Of a stretch of DNA of 64,000 nt, positions 11,690-21,972 are shown in pieces; the first letter of the stretch is position 1, and each line of letters starts with the position of its first letter. The position numbers and the translations under genes were made by a program. The stretch covers positions 18,494,088 to 18,558,087 of the forward strand of contig NC_084811.1 of NCBI RefSeq assembly GCF_963583255.1, read 5' to 3'. Origin of the DNA: Pyrus communis (lineage: Eukaryota; Streptophyta; Magnoliopsida; Rosales; Rosaceae). The notes beneath the pieces were generated by a model. That model worked only from the letters and a program-made list of their open reading frames with translations, was not told the DNA's origin and searched no databases.

Positions 11690-13060
11690 AAATATGAACA
11701 GAAGGTCATTTCTATTTGCTCTCAAACACTCTGATGTGTGGGGTTCTTCCCCTGTTAGTACTACTTCGAGAATTTAGTGGTTTGTTACTTTCGTGGATGA
11801 TTGCACCCGTATGACGTGGTTGTATGTATTGAAAAACAAAAGTGAGGTTTTGTGATGTGTTTCGTATGTTTCATCATATGGTTAAAACTCAGCATTTCTC
11901 TGATATTAAAGTTTTGCGTTCTAACAATGATGGAGGGTACATAAATTCTAAGTTATCCCGGTTTCTATAAGATCGTGGGATTGTTCATAAAATTACATGT
12001 CTGCATACTCCACAACACAACGGGGTGGCGAAAAGGAAGAATCGTCATATCTTGGAGATAGCTTCTGTTTTGCTTATTGGTGCATTTGTTCCAAAAGGTT
12101 CCTAGCCTAAAGCAATTGTATATGTAATTTATGTTATGAACTGTATACCTTCTCGGGTCTTAAGTTATCAAACACTACTTCAAAAGCTTACTAAAACACT
12201 ATGTCACCTCAGATCTTTGATTGTGTGGTCTATGTTCACATTCAGAAAGCTTATCATAGTAAGCTTGATCTCTGTGCACTCAACTGTGTCTTTCTTGGAT
12301 TTTCCTTGCATCAAAAGGGAATTCAAGTGTTATCATCCTGCTAGTCATCATACTTTTGTAACCAATTTAGATCACCGGAGTATTTTTATTCTTCATCTGT
12401 ACCCAATTTAGATCACCAGGGAGAGATTAGTGATATTGGTTATCTAAGCTAGTTAGGATATAATTTAGTGGGAGAAACCGAAGCTGTGGAAATCCGCCCA
12501 GTTGTTCGGCAAGAGCCCACCAAACCTAACACTTTGGTTCGACAAGCTCCCACCTAACCAGGTAGCCCATTTCGGCATGTTGCAACCAAAGAAGTTGGAG
12601 ATGTTCTGCATAGCCCTATTGAATAATACCACCTTGATCGGCAGTGCCCAATTAAACTGTACTGTCCAGGTCAGCAACTTCCACCAAACAAGTAGCCTAG
12701 TTCAATAGTAATCTGCCGAGGTGCCCAATATGTTTGTAGTACTCCTTCTCTCTGATCCTGTAGTGCATGTTTCATCTCCTCTGAATATCCAAGTGGTACG
12801 TATTTTAAATGATAATAAAACTAATCTTGATATTAATGTGAGTACTTATAAATTGCCAGCAAGACAAAATCATGGTGTGCCACCTAACAGGTTCTCTCCA
12901 GAAGGGAAGGTCAAGTATCTAGTTGCTAATTATGTATCATATGAGCATTGTTCATTAAAACGTAGGGCATCGGTAAATCATATGGAATCAATCAAATTCC
13001 AACTCAGGTAGAAGAAGCCTTACGAGACCCTAAGTGGATACAAGCGATCAAAACCCCGCC
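11690..13060 (+). pseudogene. Copia integrase fragment (second Copia lineage)
   Basis: Decayed plus-strand coding sequence shows a Copia integrase in order: a HSDVWG segment near 11725, WFVTFVDDCTRMTWLY near 11780, VLRSDNDGGY near 11910 (a LRSDNGGE-type motif), TPQQNGVA near 12010, then IPSRVLSYQT, CVFLGFS, a proline-rich linker, and a terminal RDPKW near 13025. Several stops and frameshifts break it. No LTRs were found, and reverse transcriptase is absent. It differs in sequence from the 7191 and 39901 Copia family. Confidence 0.75.
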
Positions 13061-13875
13061 CTAATCTTTATATTTAAAGCCCACAAACTAGTTCAACTTC
13101 CAATTCTTCTTTGTACTGGTGAAGGTGGTGGCGGTCGCATCATGATAGTCCATACCATTTTAGCAACCTACAGAACTTTCTTCTTGATGTTGGCGGCTTG
13201 TGTTGTAGGGTGGAGTTGGTGGTTGTCCGTCAGATTTGGAGGTGATGGTCTGATGAGAGTGGTAGTCACCGTTAGTTAGTGAACGCCAGTTTCCATGACC
13301 TTCTATTGATTTTGGAAACAAAGTAAGCCCTAATTAATTTAACAAAAAATCAAGGGGCTTAATGAAGGTGACATTTGTAATAGGTTGGGAATTTGTTTGG
13401 ATTGTTAAAAAAGATTGAGACCAATTTAGAATAATGATAAAAAAATAAGAGAGTTTTTAGTACTTAATTCTTAAAATTTAGTCTCCTTAACATTATCATT
13501 TCTCCCAAGTTATGGTGCCGGTCTCTCACTCATTCTTCAGGTTTTTCATTCCACCGTTTTCCAGTGACTACTAGGCGTCAAAAAACGGAGGTTGGGTGCA
13601 TCATTTTCTGCTCACTCTTTTTGTGTGTTGTGCGAGTGTTATTAAATTTGTTTGCTTTGCCTTTGTAATTGCCTGTGTTTTATTTGGGTTGTCAATTTTC
13701 CATGACTTATATCGAACTCCAAAATGAGTATTTATCAAATATAGTCAAAATTTGACCTTTAATTTCAAAAATATCAGTTTTTATAAAAAACAAAAAAACA
13801 AAAAAAATTATATCTAGCCAAAAATGAACTTCAAAACACTTAAATACCCTAATTGCATATGAGCTCTTGGGATTT
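13061..13875. other. Unassigned AT-rich sequence
   Basis: The stretch holds short open frames of fewer than 85 codons without recognisable motifs. No terminal repeats or target duplications were seen. Confidence 0.5.
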
Positions 13876-13880
13876 TTTTC

Positions 13881-14520
13881 TGTGACATCCCACATCGCCC
13901 AAGGGAGTGATCCTTAAATGTATATTCCCATCTCTACTTAGCACTGGGCCTTTTGGGAGCTCATTGGCTTTGGGTTCCGTAGGAACTCCAAAGTTGAGTG
14001 AGAAGGGGGCTAGAGCAATCTCATGATGAGTGACCCACTGGGAAGTTGCTCGTGAGTTCCCAAAAACAAAACCGTGAGGGAATGGTAAGCCCAAAGCGGA
14101 CAATATCGTGCTACGGTAGTGGAGCGGGCCCGGGAAGTGATCCGTCCTGGGCCAAGATGTGACAATGTGGTATCAGAGCCTAACCTTGGCCGCGTGTGTG
14201 CCGACTAGGACATCGGGCCCCTAAGGGGGGTGGATTGTGACATCCCACATCGACCATGGAGAGTGATCTTTAAATGTATATTCTCATCCTTACCTAGCAC
14301 GAGGCCTTTTGGGAGCTCACTGGCTTCGGGTTTCGTAGGAACTCCGAAGTTAAGCGAGAAGGAGGCTAGAGCAATCCCATGATGGGTGACCCACTGGAAA
14401 GTTGCTCGTGAGTTCCCAAAAACAAAACCATGAGGGAATGGTAAGCCCAAAGCGGACAATATCGTGTTACGATGGTGGAGCGGGCCCAGGAAGTGATCCG
14501 TCCCGGGCCGGGATGTGACA
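13881..14520 (+). mobile_element. Cassandra TRIM retrotransposon, complete (LTR-PBS-PPT-LTR)
   Basis: The LTRs are 13881-14164 (284 bp) and 14236-14520 (285 bp), both TGTGACATCC...GATGTGACA, flanked by perfect TTTTC target duplications (13876-13880 and 14521-14525). The PBS TGGTATCAGAGCC (14168-14180), complementary to initiator Met-tRNA, follows the first LTR. The purine tract AAGGGGGGTGGA precedes the second. The internal region is only about 71 bp and codes for nothing, as expected for a TRIM. Each LTR contains a 5S rRNA-like segment, the hallmark of Cassandra. Confidence 0.95.
14338..14412 (+). ncRNA. 5S rRNA-like segment in Cassandra LTR (representative)
   Basis: The segment reads GAACTCCGAAGTTAAGCG, then GATGGGTGACCC, then a TGGGAAGT-like stretch and CTCGTG. 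These correspond to 5S rRNA box A, intermediate element and box C of the internal pol III promoter. In this LTR the box C equivalent is TGGAAAGT. The upstream LTR copy (13981-14056) has changes in box A (AAGTTGAGTG) and the intermediate element (GATGAGTGACC). Equivalent segments exist in every Cassandra LTR of the window. Confidence 0.85.
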
Positions 14521-14525
14521 TTTTC

Positions 14526-15369
14526 TCTCCGTACCCAGTAATTGTTTAATTCACGTATGCATATGAGATTTTTTTCTACTCTTTCTTTTTTTCATTTTTA
14601 GGGGTTTTGATTATTTCAATATATTCCAATCCAATAAGTAGAAAGAACAAAAAGAGAATGAGCAATCAACCTGTCTAATTCATTTATTAATTGATGAACA
14701 CCTACAACTATATATTCTTGCATGATAATCATTTGAAAATTTTTTTTCTTCTGAAAACTTCATAGACCTGCAACCTCTACATAATTTCAAAATATAATTT
14801 TTCATGTCTTTGTTTGGGTAGAAATCTCTAGTATACGGTTCCATGGCATTATGCATATATAATATTAATTTGGGGAACACACATTTTTATAACAATCTAA
14901 TTGTTGTTTCGATTGCTCCCCATAAATTCTAATATATCAATTTCTACAATTTTTATACTTATACTGCGTTCTGGTTTCACAATGGTGCAGCCAACATACA
15001 TTCATGGTGTTTGGCTTGTTTGACAAGGCCTGCAATATCCCCGTTTGCCACTCCCTTCCTCATGAACAACGATGAATAAAATTTAGAAGGCTGATGGCTT
15101 TTAGTTGTAATTAGGTTTTAATTTTGAGGGCAATCGAGTATATTTAAGTAGAATTTTGGATACATCTGAAATTCTTTGTAAAAATTGATATTTATGAATT
15201 TAAAGATTAAATTTTGGCTATTAATGATAAAATCCCCTCCAAAACCAAACCAGGAGAAGGAACGCAGCCGCTTCATCACATCACAACCCAAAAACTCAAA
15301 GGCCAGTAATTAAATTAGTTTTATACCTTTACTTTTTACAGAAACAACATTTTTTTTAAAATTTTTTTT
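14526..15369. other. Unassigned AT-rich sequence
   Basis: No coding potential, terminal repeats or RNA genes were recognised. Confidence 0.5.
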
Positions 15370-15443
15370 AAATGATATTATCGAACCTAAAACTTCTCAC
15401 TTACAAATAAAAAAGAATATCATTAAATTATAGTATTAAGTGA
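15370..15443 (-). mobile_element. Truncated SINE (same family as 59649-59823)
   Basis: On the minus strand the sequence runs CACTTAATACTATAAT..., CTTTTTTATTTGTAAGTGAGAAGTTTTAGGTTCGAT. It matches the head and box B region (GGTTCGAT) of the SINE at 59649, but stops soon after box B. No target duplication was found. Confidence 0.55.
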
Positions 15444-16869
15444 CAATGTTTCTCTTTTCTTTGTTATATCTGGGTTATAAACTGCAATTTACAAAAAAAA
15501 GTTTGTAGCACAACTGTAAAAAAAAATACCGCAAAGAAGAAGATTGAAAAGAAAAACACAAGCAAATGTTAGGAGGTATATGATAAAGAAAAGCCTCTAA
15601 CATGCACGGTACAAAACAATCTCCTAAAAAGTAACAATGTTAACAACTAAAGCAACACATTCCGCTCCTGCGAGAAGCTAGTATTGTATAGAACCAGAGA
15701 GAGAAATGTTGAAAGAACGCATAAAATCAAAGAATCTGAAATAAATTATGATTTGAAAAGAATTAAAAACTAAACCGAAAATTGACATGTAAAAAAAAAA
15801 AAAAAAGTAAATAAATAAAACAAAAGAAAGAAATACTCCCTGGATTGATATTGATGCGGAATCTCCAAATGAAATGCAGATTGAAAACGAGAAACTGACA
15901 ACAATTCAAGTAAAAGATGAATGAATATGAAAAGCCCGCAACAAATACGAAAAAACTCAAATGGAAGTTTCCAAAAAGACTTGAAAGAAATTAAGAAGAG
16001 AACAAAGAAAGAGTTGACTTCAAACAGCGATACTCAAACGCTAACTAGTTAGTTATTTGATATGGCATTACTTACTTGTTTAGTGTCATTCCATAATACT
16101 TTTTATAATCTGAACCATCATTTTAAAATTTAAAGGTTAAAAGATCATCTCTGCAAAATTTCACTGGAGTCAGTAGACACTTCTCTAAGAGTCGAACACT
16201 ATGTTAAATGTTCACAATAATGTTTAAAGGGCTCAACTATTTTCAATTTGAGTGAATTATGTAAAGTTTGATCTATTAATGAGAACCTAAAAAATGAATG
16301 ATTCAAATCATGAGATTACTTTGTGGAACAAACCCAAATAAATTACTAACGAGTATGCACTTGAGCACTTTTGTAAGAATATGTTACTATCACTTAATAC
16401 TACATTTTAGGGGTGGAATTATGAATAATTTTCGAACAGATCAAATCGAAACCAAAGTTTCAAATTTTTATTTCCAAATTTTCCAATCGAATCGAACTTT
16501 CCAAATTTAGACTTAAAAAATAGTGAAAATGTTACAAAACAAGTTTCCAATCTTAACATCTCCGTTTTTATTTTGTATTTTTTATAAACAAAAAAAGGTT
16601 ATCAAACAAGTTTTCAGTTTTTTAAAATACAAAAACAAAATATTTATTAAATAGCCCTTAAGTTAGTTTAAATTCACCATGCACAAAAAATATTAATACA
16701 AATTTTTCCTCCATTTTGTTTAATTTCTCCAGAGAAATGATAAATATACAACCTTTTTGGCTTTTTATACACCTCTATTTAAACTCCGTTGAAGTTAAAA
16801 CAGAGCATGAAAATCACCTCCCCTTCTCAAATGCCACAATACAATAAATCATCTAAAATAAGACAGGAC
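15444..16869. other. Unassigned AT-rich sequence
   Basis: No gene was recognised. A TAGGGGTGGAATT motif at 16409 followed by AAATCGAAACC resembles a hAT-type terminus, but no partner end was seen. Confidence 0.4.
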
Positions 16870-16989
16870 TATTAAGTATACAAGTTAGCAATACAGTTAG
16901 TAAGTTGGTTAGAGTAGTTAGGCTTTCTCTTATGAAAGCAATCGTGTAACCTTCATTCTATCAATTGATACAAAAGCATATTTCTCTCT

Positions 16990-17030
<41 letters not shown>

Positions 17031-17098
17031 AAACTCTTTGTGTTCATCTTTCTTCTTGATTTTCTTTTCAATTCCCAAACATTGCAATGTAGTTAACA
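16870..17098 (+). repeat. 5' LTR of the gene-capturing retrotransposon
   Basis: It runs TATTAAGTATACAAG to GTAGTTAACA and contains a CT microsatellite (about 16994-17031) that is nearly absent from the 3' copy. The first dinucleotide is TA rather than TG in both copies. Confidence 0.9.
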
Positions 17099-17349
17099 TG
17101 GTATCTAGGCTCATGCCATGATTGTGGTGGTTCCACTTCCTATTATTTTACATATGTTTCTAGCTTAGTTTCTTTCCAAATTTTCATTAGATGTTAGGAA
17201 TTATGTTAAGTTTCTGGGTGCTTCCGCGATCGTTCCTTTACTTCTGGGTTAATGTGTTTCTGGGTTGATTTCTTTCCGATCAAATTCATGAGTCTCCCCG
17301 TTCCCGATCGAAAGCAAGAGATCGAAAGTTGGAGAAAATTTCAGAGCAA

Positions 17350-17495
17350 ATGCAGAGAGTCGCATCTCCACTGCCGCAATCGGTTGAGGCACCGAAGAAG
17401 AACAGAATTCAGGTCTCCAACAACAAGAAACCGTTTTTCTTCTACGTTAATCTTGCTAAGGTACATAAAGCAGTACAAGGAGACTCAATATTCTA
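17350..17495 (+). pseudogene. Alba-domain protein fragment (At2g34160-like), captured
   Basis: In the frame starting ATG at 17350, residues EAPKKNRIQVSNNKKPFFFY then VNLAK (to 17460) match the N-terminus of plant Alba-type DNA/RNA-binding proteins. The continuation RYIKQYKETQ, the next family motif, is found in another frame, so a frameshift follows 17460. Only the beginning of the roughly 130-residue family is present. The identification is from memory of the family. The overlapping 106-codon frame at 17252-17572 is partly a shadow of this. Confidence 0.6.
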
Positions 17496-17661
17496 GGTCC
17501 GATTGTGGAGGTTTCTTTGATATCTTGATCATGGCGGTTGGGCAACTCTTGGCGTTTGCACTACTTGCATAGAAATGGTTGTTGTTTGTTCAAGATTGCA
17601 AATCTTGGGAGCTCTTCAGGTTAGGATTGTGTGCACTCCAACTGTTTGAAGGAATGGGTCA

Positions 17662-18465
17662 GTGACTTCTTTGATCTCTATTCTGTTCTTTGGTGTGGAA
17701 GAAAGATTGGACATGGGTGCAGTCCAGGTGTTTGTCGAAATGCCCAACTCAAAAGTTTCATGTGAAGTCTTTGTGGTAGCCTTAACTGAACTTCTGCGGG
17801 ATCAATTGAAAACCAAAAGGACTCTTTCCAGAAGCTTGTCAAAAGTGCAACAACCATTTGGTTCTAGGTTCATGGATGATCTTCTTGCATTTTTGGATGG
17901 ATCGGAAGTTACATCAAGCGAATGTATAATATGTGTTGTCATTCACAACATTGATGGACTTGGATTAAGGGAATCAGAAATCCAACAGTGTCTTGCACGA
18001 GTTGTTTCTTGTTTTCATATTTGCATTGTGGCTTCTATCGATCATGTCAATGCACCTTTTTTGAAGGACAAGGGATTGACTCCGGATGCTTATAGTTATG
18101 ATCCGTTGGTTTCTGCTTTCTGCAAAGAGGGGAGATTGGATTTGGTAATAGAGTTTTTGGATTACATGATATTGGATAGCTGCTTGCCAGATATTGTGAA
18201 CTACACTATGATATTAGCTGCATTGTGTAAGAGTGGAAAGGCTTATCAGGCTTTGCAACTCTTCGAGAACCTCGGTGAAGTAGGATGTCCTTCGAATGTG
18301 AGCTCATACAACACTATGTTCAGTGCACTGTGGAACTGTGGAGACAGAGTCCGAGCTTTACAAATGGTATTAGAAATGGTAAGCAAAGGAATAGATCCCG
18401 ATGGGATTACTTACGATTCGTTTATATCGTGGTTGTGCAGTATATTTTCTTATCTCAGCCTATAA
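17662..18465 (+). CDS. Chimeric ORF: ORC2-like fragment fused to PPR repeats (captured)
   Basis: The 267-codon open frame has two unrelated parts. Residues about 37-134 (VVALTELLRDQLK, SRSLSKVQQPF, MDDLLAFLDG, HNIDG, CIVASIDHVNAP) resemble origin recognition complex subunit 2. Residues about 137-260 form three and a half pentatricopeptide repeats (KGLTPDAYSYDPLVSAFCK, LPDIVNYTMILAALCKSGK, NVSSYNTMFSALWNCGDR, PDGITYDSFISWLC), close to the At3g04760-type organellar PPR family. The ORC2 part reads without introns, which suggests capture from spliced RNA. No transit peptide was seen. Whether it is translated from the LTR promoter is unknown. Confidence 0.7.
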   Translation: MTSLISILFFGVEERLDMGAVQVFVEMPNSKVSCEVFVVALTELLRDQLKTKRTLSRSLSKVQQPFGSRFMDDLLAFLDGSEVTSSECIICVVIHNIDGLGLRESEIQQCLARVVSCFHICIVASIDHVNAPFLKDKGLTPDAYSYDPLVSAFCKEGRLDLVIEFLDYMILDSCLPDIVNYTMILAALCKSGKAYQALQLFENLGEVGCPSNVSSYNTMFSALWNCGDRVRALQMVLEMVSKGIDPDGITYDSFISWLCSIFSYLSL

Positions 18466-18547
18466 TTTTAGAGTCTAACCAACTCAGTTGTTAGCATGAA
18501 TCTACAGTAAGTCCGGTTATACAATGAAGTTTAAAGAAGTTGTGCAC

Positions 18548-18850
18548 GGTAAATCCCACGAAGGGTAATTCCGTGATGTGAATAGGTAAATCCCACGAAG
18601 GGTAGAAGAAGTTGTTAATGGTAAATCCCACGAAGGGTAATCCTACATAGATTCAGTTGTTGAAATTGTGAAGGCCGATGCCATTGTTCAAAGAAGTTGT
18701 TTTTTGGTAAAATCCACAAAGGGCGATCCCGTGGTGCTATAGTTAAGGCCGATGCCACGCTGTAGTTTGTTAATTTTCTGTTTTTTTGTAAATATTAAAG
18801 GCCGAAGCCAAGTTGAATGAGATTGTTGACGGTAAATCCCACGAAGGGTA
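18548..18850 (+). repeat. Interspersed tandem repeat GGTAAATCCCACGAAGGGTA
   Basis: Five copies of a 20-bp unit lie at 18548, 18585, 18620, 18706 (degenerate) and 18831. They are interleaved with AAGGCCGATGCCA-type units near 18671, 18745 and 18798 and with GAAGTTGTT. The block is internal to the gene-capturing retrotransposon and does not code. It could be an element-specific 3' module, for example for packaging, but nothing in the sequence proves that. Confidence 0.8.
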
Positions 18851-19027
18851 AACCCTTAAGAAGTTGTTATACCAGCATGAGGGTGTGCTACGACGCCTTT
18901 ATACAAGGTTGTTCTTTGATTGAAACTCATGTGAGAGGCAGAGGAATATTGGATTTTTTGGATGGGAAGATTGTATCTGCAAGGGTTGAAATTCTTTGGG
19001 AAAGAACCAATATGAAATTGCACCGTT

Positions 19028-19440
19028 CTTGAGTATAGATTTAGGTTTTGTATACCTGTCAATTTAGTTAACATGGGTTGAGATCATCGTTGTGGTGGAC
19101 TAGGACTGACAGCTAATGTTGACCTTCAAAAGCAAAGAGGGCCATATGTTCATGCAGAATCTCTTCAACGTAAGCCAGTTGGTCTCCATATAGCTATTAC
19201 TGCAGCTACTGTCATGGCAGGAACTCTAGGTGGTGCTCAGTCAAAGTGCTACAGAGATGCCCAAATCCCTTATGGGTTCCATTATTGCAGCTATGAAGAT
19301 CAAGTAGATGTCTCAAATTGGATGAAGTGGAATTGCAAGATTGCAGATGGTTCAACTCTGTGTTCTGTTTTATGGTTTCGTAGCAGTGATTGCAGATGTT
19401 CTTCCGATCTCAAACTGGGTTTCCCCAGTTGAGACTGAGG
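19028..19440 (+). other. Unidentified 3' internal segment of the retrotransposon
   Basis: Between the repeat block and the purine tract lies partly open sequence, including a 72-codon frame at 19214-19432. No known family was recognised. It may be a fourth captured fragment or a gag relic. Confidence 0.4.
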
Positions 19441-19445
19441 GGGAG

Positions 19446-19636
19446 TATTAAGTATACAAGTTAGCAATACAGTTAGTAAGTTGGTTAGAGTAGTTAGGCT
19501 TTCTCTTATGAAAGCAATTGTGTAACCTTCATTCTATCAATTAATACAAAAGCATATTTCTCTCTCTAAAACTCTCTGTGTTCATCTTTCTTCTTAATTT
19601 TCTTTTCAATTCCCAAACATTGCAATGTACTTAACA
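19446..19636 (+). repeat. 3' LTR of the gene-capturing retrotransposon
   Basis: It runs TATTAAGTATACAAG to GTACTTAACA and is directly followed by the AGGAC duplication. It lacks most of the CT expansion of the 5' copy. Confidence 0.9.
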
Positions 19637-19889
19637 AGGACTATATAACTAAATAGCTTTAGAAGCAAAAGAAATTATTGCTTCTACTCGGTAAAAATGG
19701 TTAACCCCAACCCACTCTTTACTACTCTTACCTTTGCTTCGACCTGATACTTTTTCTTGTGTATGCAGAAATCTGACCTTATTTATCTTTCATGTTGCTT
19801 GTCTTGGCTTTCGATTTCGAGGCTTTTGTCATATATCAGCAATTTAGAGAAAATGTACAATACACATTTAACGTTACGAAAAGCTATAG

Positions 19890-21972
19890 TGCTTAAACTA
19901 CCTCTTATGTTAGTTTTTGGTGATTGAACTTCAATGTCACCTGGTTCTGATTATGTCAACTCACTTGAAGCATTGGAATTTTCTTTTAATTCACACGATA
20001 TAGATTTTGAGACGTCATTCACACGCTCAATCATCCCTTCGACAGATGAATCAATAACGTCACCATCTGTTTCTATACCAATTACCAGATACCCAACAGG
20101 TTAGCAGCAACTCAGAAGCATAACACATGCATGGAACAAAATTCTCTAGTAATAGGCTTCAGCACATGAGTTGATTACACTAACCTTCAGTAATGTCTGA
20201 TTCTGAACTAGCACCACCAGCTTTTTTGGTAACCCCAAATCCTTCCATGCTGCTGATCTGATGTTGATGAATTTGGGCATTTCGTGTTGTCGCTTCTTGT
20301 TCCTTCTTTTCCAAGTTTAACTTATTCAGCTTCTCCTCAAATTCGATGCACAATTTAAGTTCTGGTTTTGCGAACTACTTTGCCTGTTTCCGGTTAATTG
20401 TAAGAAAACAGAATATACATCTTAACTGATATATATTTGATAATTCTACTAAAGGAGATAAATGGATACCTTGTTAATTATGTTTCTGAAGTGGTTCATC
20501 ACAGAATCCTCCGAAAGGACATGTTCATACGTCTTGAATGACTCTATAAACTTTTTCATTCTCTTTTCCGTGAATGCCAGCTGAGAGAGGCAATAAGAAA
20601 TATATTCCCATTGTCTGATATCTGCAGCAATAGACTTGCTCAAAACTGAAACTAACTTGAATAGAAACATGAAGAAAATGTGACTGAAAATTCACAAAAC
20701 ATGATTTGAGATAAGGTTGATAAGCAGCTTCCATATAACACACTACATCAACTAAACTAGGAAGTAAATGATAATAGCCTTCTGGCCCTGGAATCGTGAA
20801 TTAGTTCAAACATGTGGAAATAAGACTTAGCTACACATGGATGAACTTATAACACAGTGTTTACCCCATTAACTCACGATAAATGATGAACCCATATGTA
20901 AGTAACAAAGCCTCCGTAAACTAAGTAAACCACTCAAAGGAAAAACACAAACACCAGGTTCACAAATAATTATAGCAATAAACAGAAAAACCACAATTTC
21001 ACCAAGAACACTCAATGAGGTCAATCTAAAAGCTTGTAATGATCAAATAATACTTTACTCCCTGGTAAATGCTTAACACAAATAACGGTCACTGGGACTT
21101 TATGATTTTACACCTCGAACTGTACGACTACCAAAGTTCAAAATTGACGAAATAGAAAGATCTATCAAACAATAATATTGTTCAAAGATAAAATGGAGGA
21201 AATAAAGGAATTGTTACCTGTAACTCCTCTAAACCTATTGCAAAGCTTTTCAACAAGGGCTTCCATTTGTTTGTCCAGAGTACGCAAATAACGTAATAAC
21301 TTAATTGAAACAAATAAATGCTAAAGCAACCAAATTGAAATAGATTGTACCTTCTTGATGGAACCTATTAAAAACTGCATGATGTTGCAAAAAGACTCTT
21401 CAAATTCTGGTTGGATAACTTTCCAAGTATATCTGGAAGTAGATTATATATCGGATTGCTCCTTGTAGGCATAATTGAGGAGAGAAAAAAGTTCAATTTC
21501 ATTAAGAATGAAATTCCATCAAAGCAGAAGAAAAATGATAGTACCAAAACAAAGTAGCCGGATGGATACCTAAGTTTACCTTTCTGAGATAACTCATTGA
21601 AAAAAAGTTTAACAAGATTTGAAATCCTCTCATCCTCATCTTCTAGTCGTATGGCCATTTCATTTATAGCCATAATTAGAGGCCCCTAACATAACAAGAA
21701 AGGTCTACAAGCAAATCCTATTTTCTTTTTCTTCTCTCTTTTTGTGTGGGGGAGGGTATTGACTGAATTATAAAGAATTTCATTACTCAAATTAGGGGAA
21801 TCACCTTCTGCATCAAACTAAAATTTCTACAAAGTTTTGACAAGAAAGGTTCACAATGTCCAATCAAGTTCTTTGCAGCGGAACTGCCACCAACTATTTC
21901 TTTTTCTGCTTTTTCAGAGAGTATATCAAGTACTGCATCTTCAGAGGCCACTAGTGATTTGATTAGAGACTA
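19890..21972 (-). pseudogene. CAP-D2: CAP-D2 pseudogene, 3' exon block
   Basis: The exons encode LVASEDAVLDILSEKAEKEI ... CRNFSLMQK, NEMAIRLEDEDERISNLVKL, NPIYNLLPDILGKLSNQNL, DKQMEALVEKLCNRF, RQWEYISYCLSQLAFTEK ... NHFRNIINK, and a charged C-terminal tail. A frameshift follows NQNLK near 21400. Acceptors at 21464-21463 (AA) and 21277-21276 (TG) lack AG. The TAG at 20375-20377 falls right at the start of the next exon. The peptide between FSLMQK and NEMAIRLE, about 100 residues in the family, is missing. Confidence 0.85.

Larger units (their letters stand above)
16870..19636 (+). mobile_element. Short-LTR retrotransposon carrying captured host-gene fragments
   Basis: Two near-identical short LTRs (16870-17098 and 19446-19636) are flanked by perfect AGGAC duplications (16865-16869; 19637-19641). 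The left LTR is followed at once by the PBS-like TGGTATCTAGGCTC, and the right LTR is preceded by the purine tract GAGACTGAGGGGGAG, which fixes plus orientation. No gag, protease, integrase or reverse transcriptase is recognisable. The interior instead holds Alba-like, ORC2-like and PPR coding fragments in sense, a tandem-repeat block, and an unidentified 3' segment. It is therefore probably non-autonomous and mobilised in trans. The LTRs differ at a handful of sites plus a CT expansion, so the insertion is fairly recent. Confidence 0.9.

Noticed and set aside
13981..14056. Genuine 5S rRNA gene
   Set aside because: The similarity covers the promoter core only and lies in an LTR with PBS, purine tract and target duplication, so it is Cassandra.
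16409..16510. Complete hAT element
   Set aside because: Only a left-like terminus was seen; no opposite end or target duplication.
18548..18850. CRISPR-like array
   Set aside because: Few, irregularly spaced repeats with similar spacers in a plant retrotransposon; no reason to expect CRISPR.
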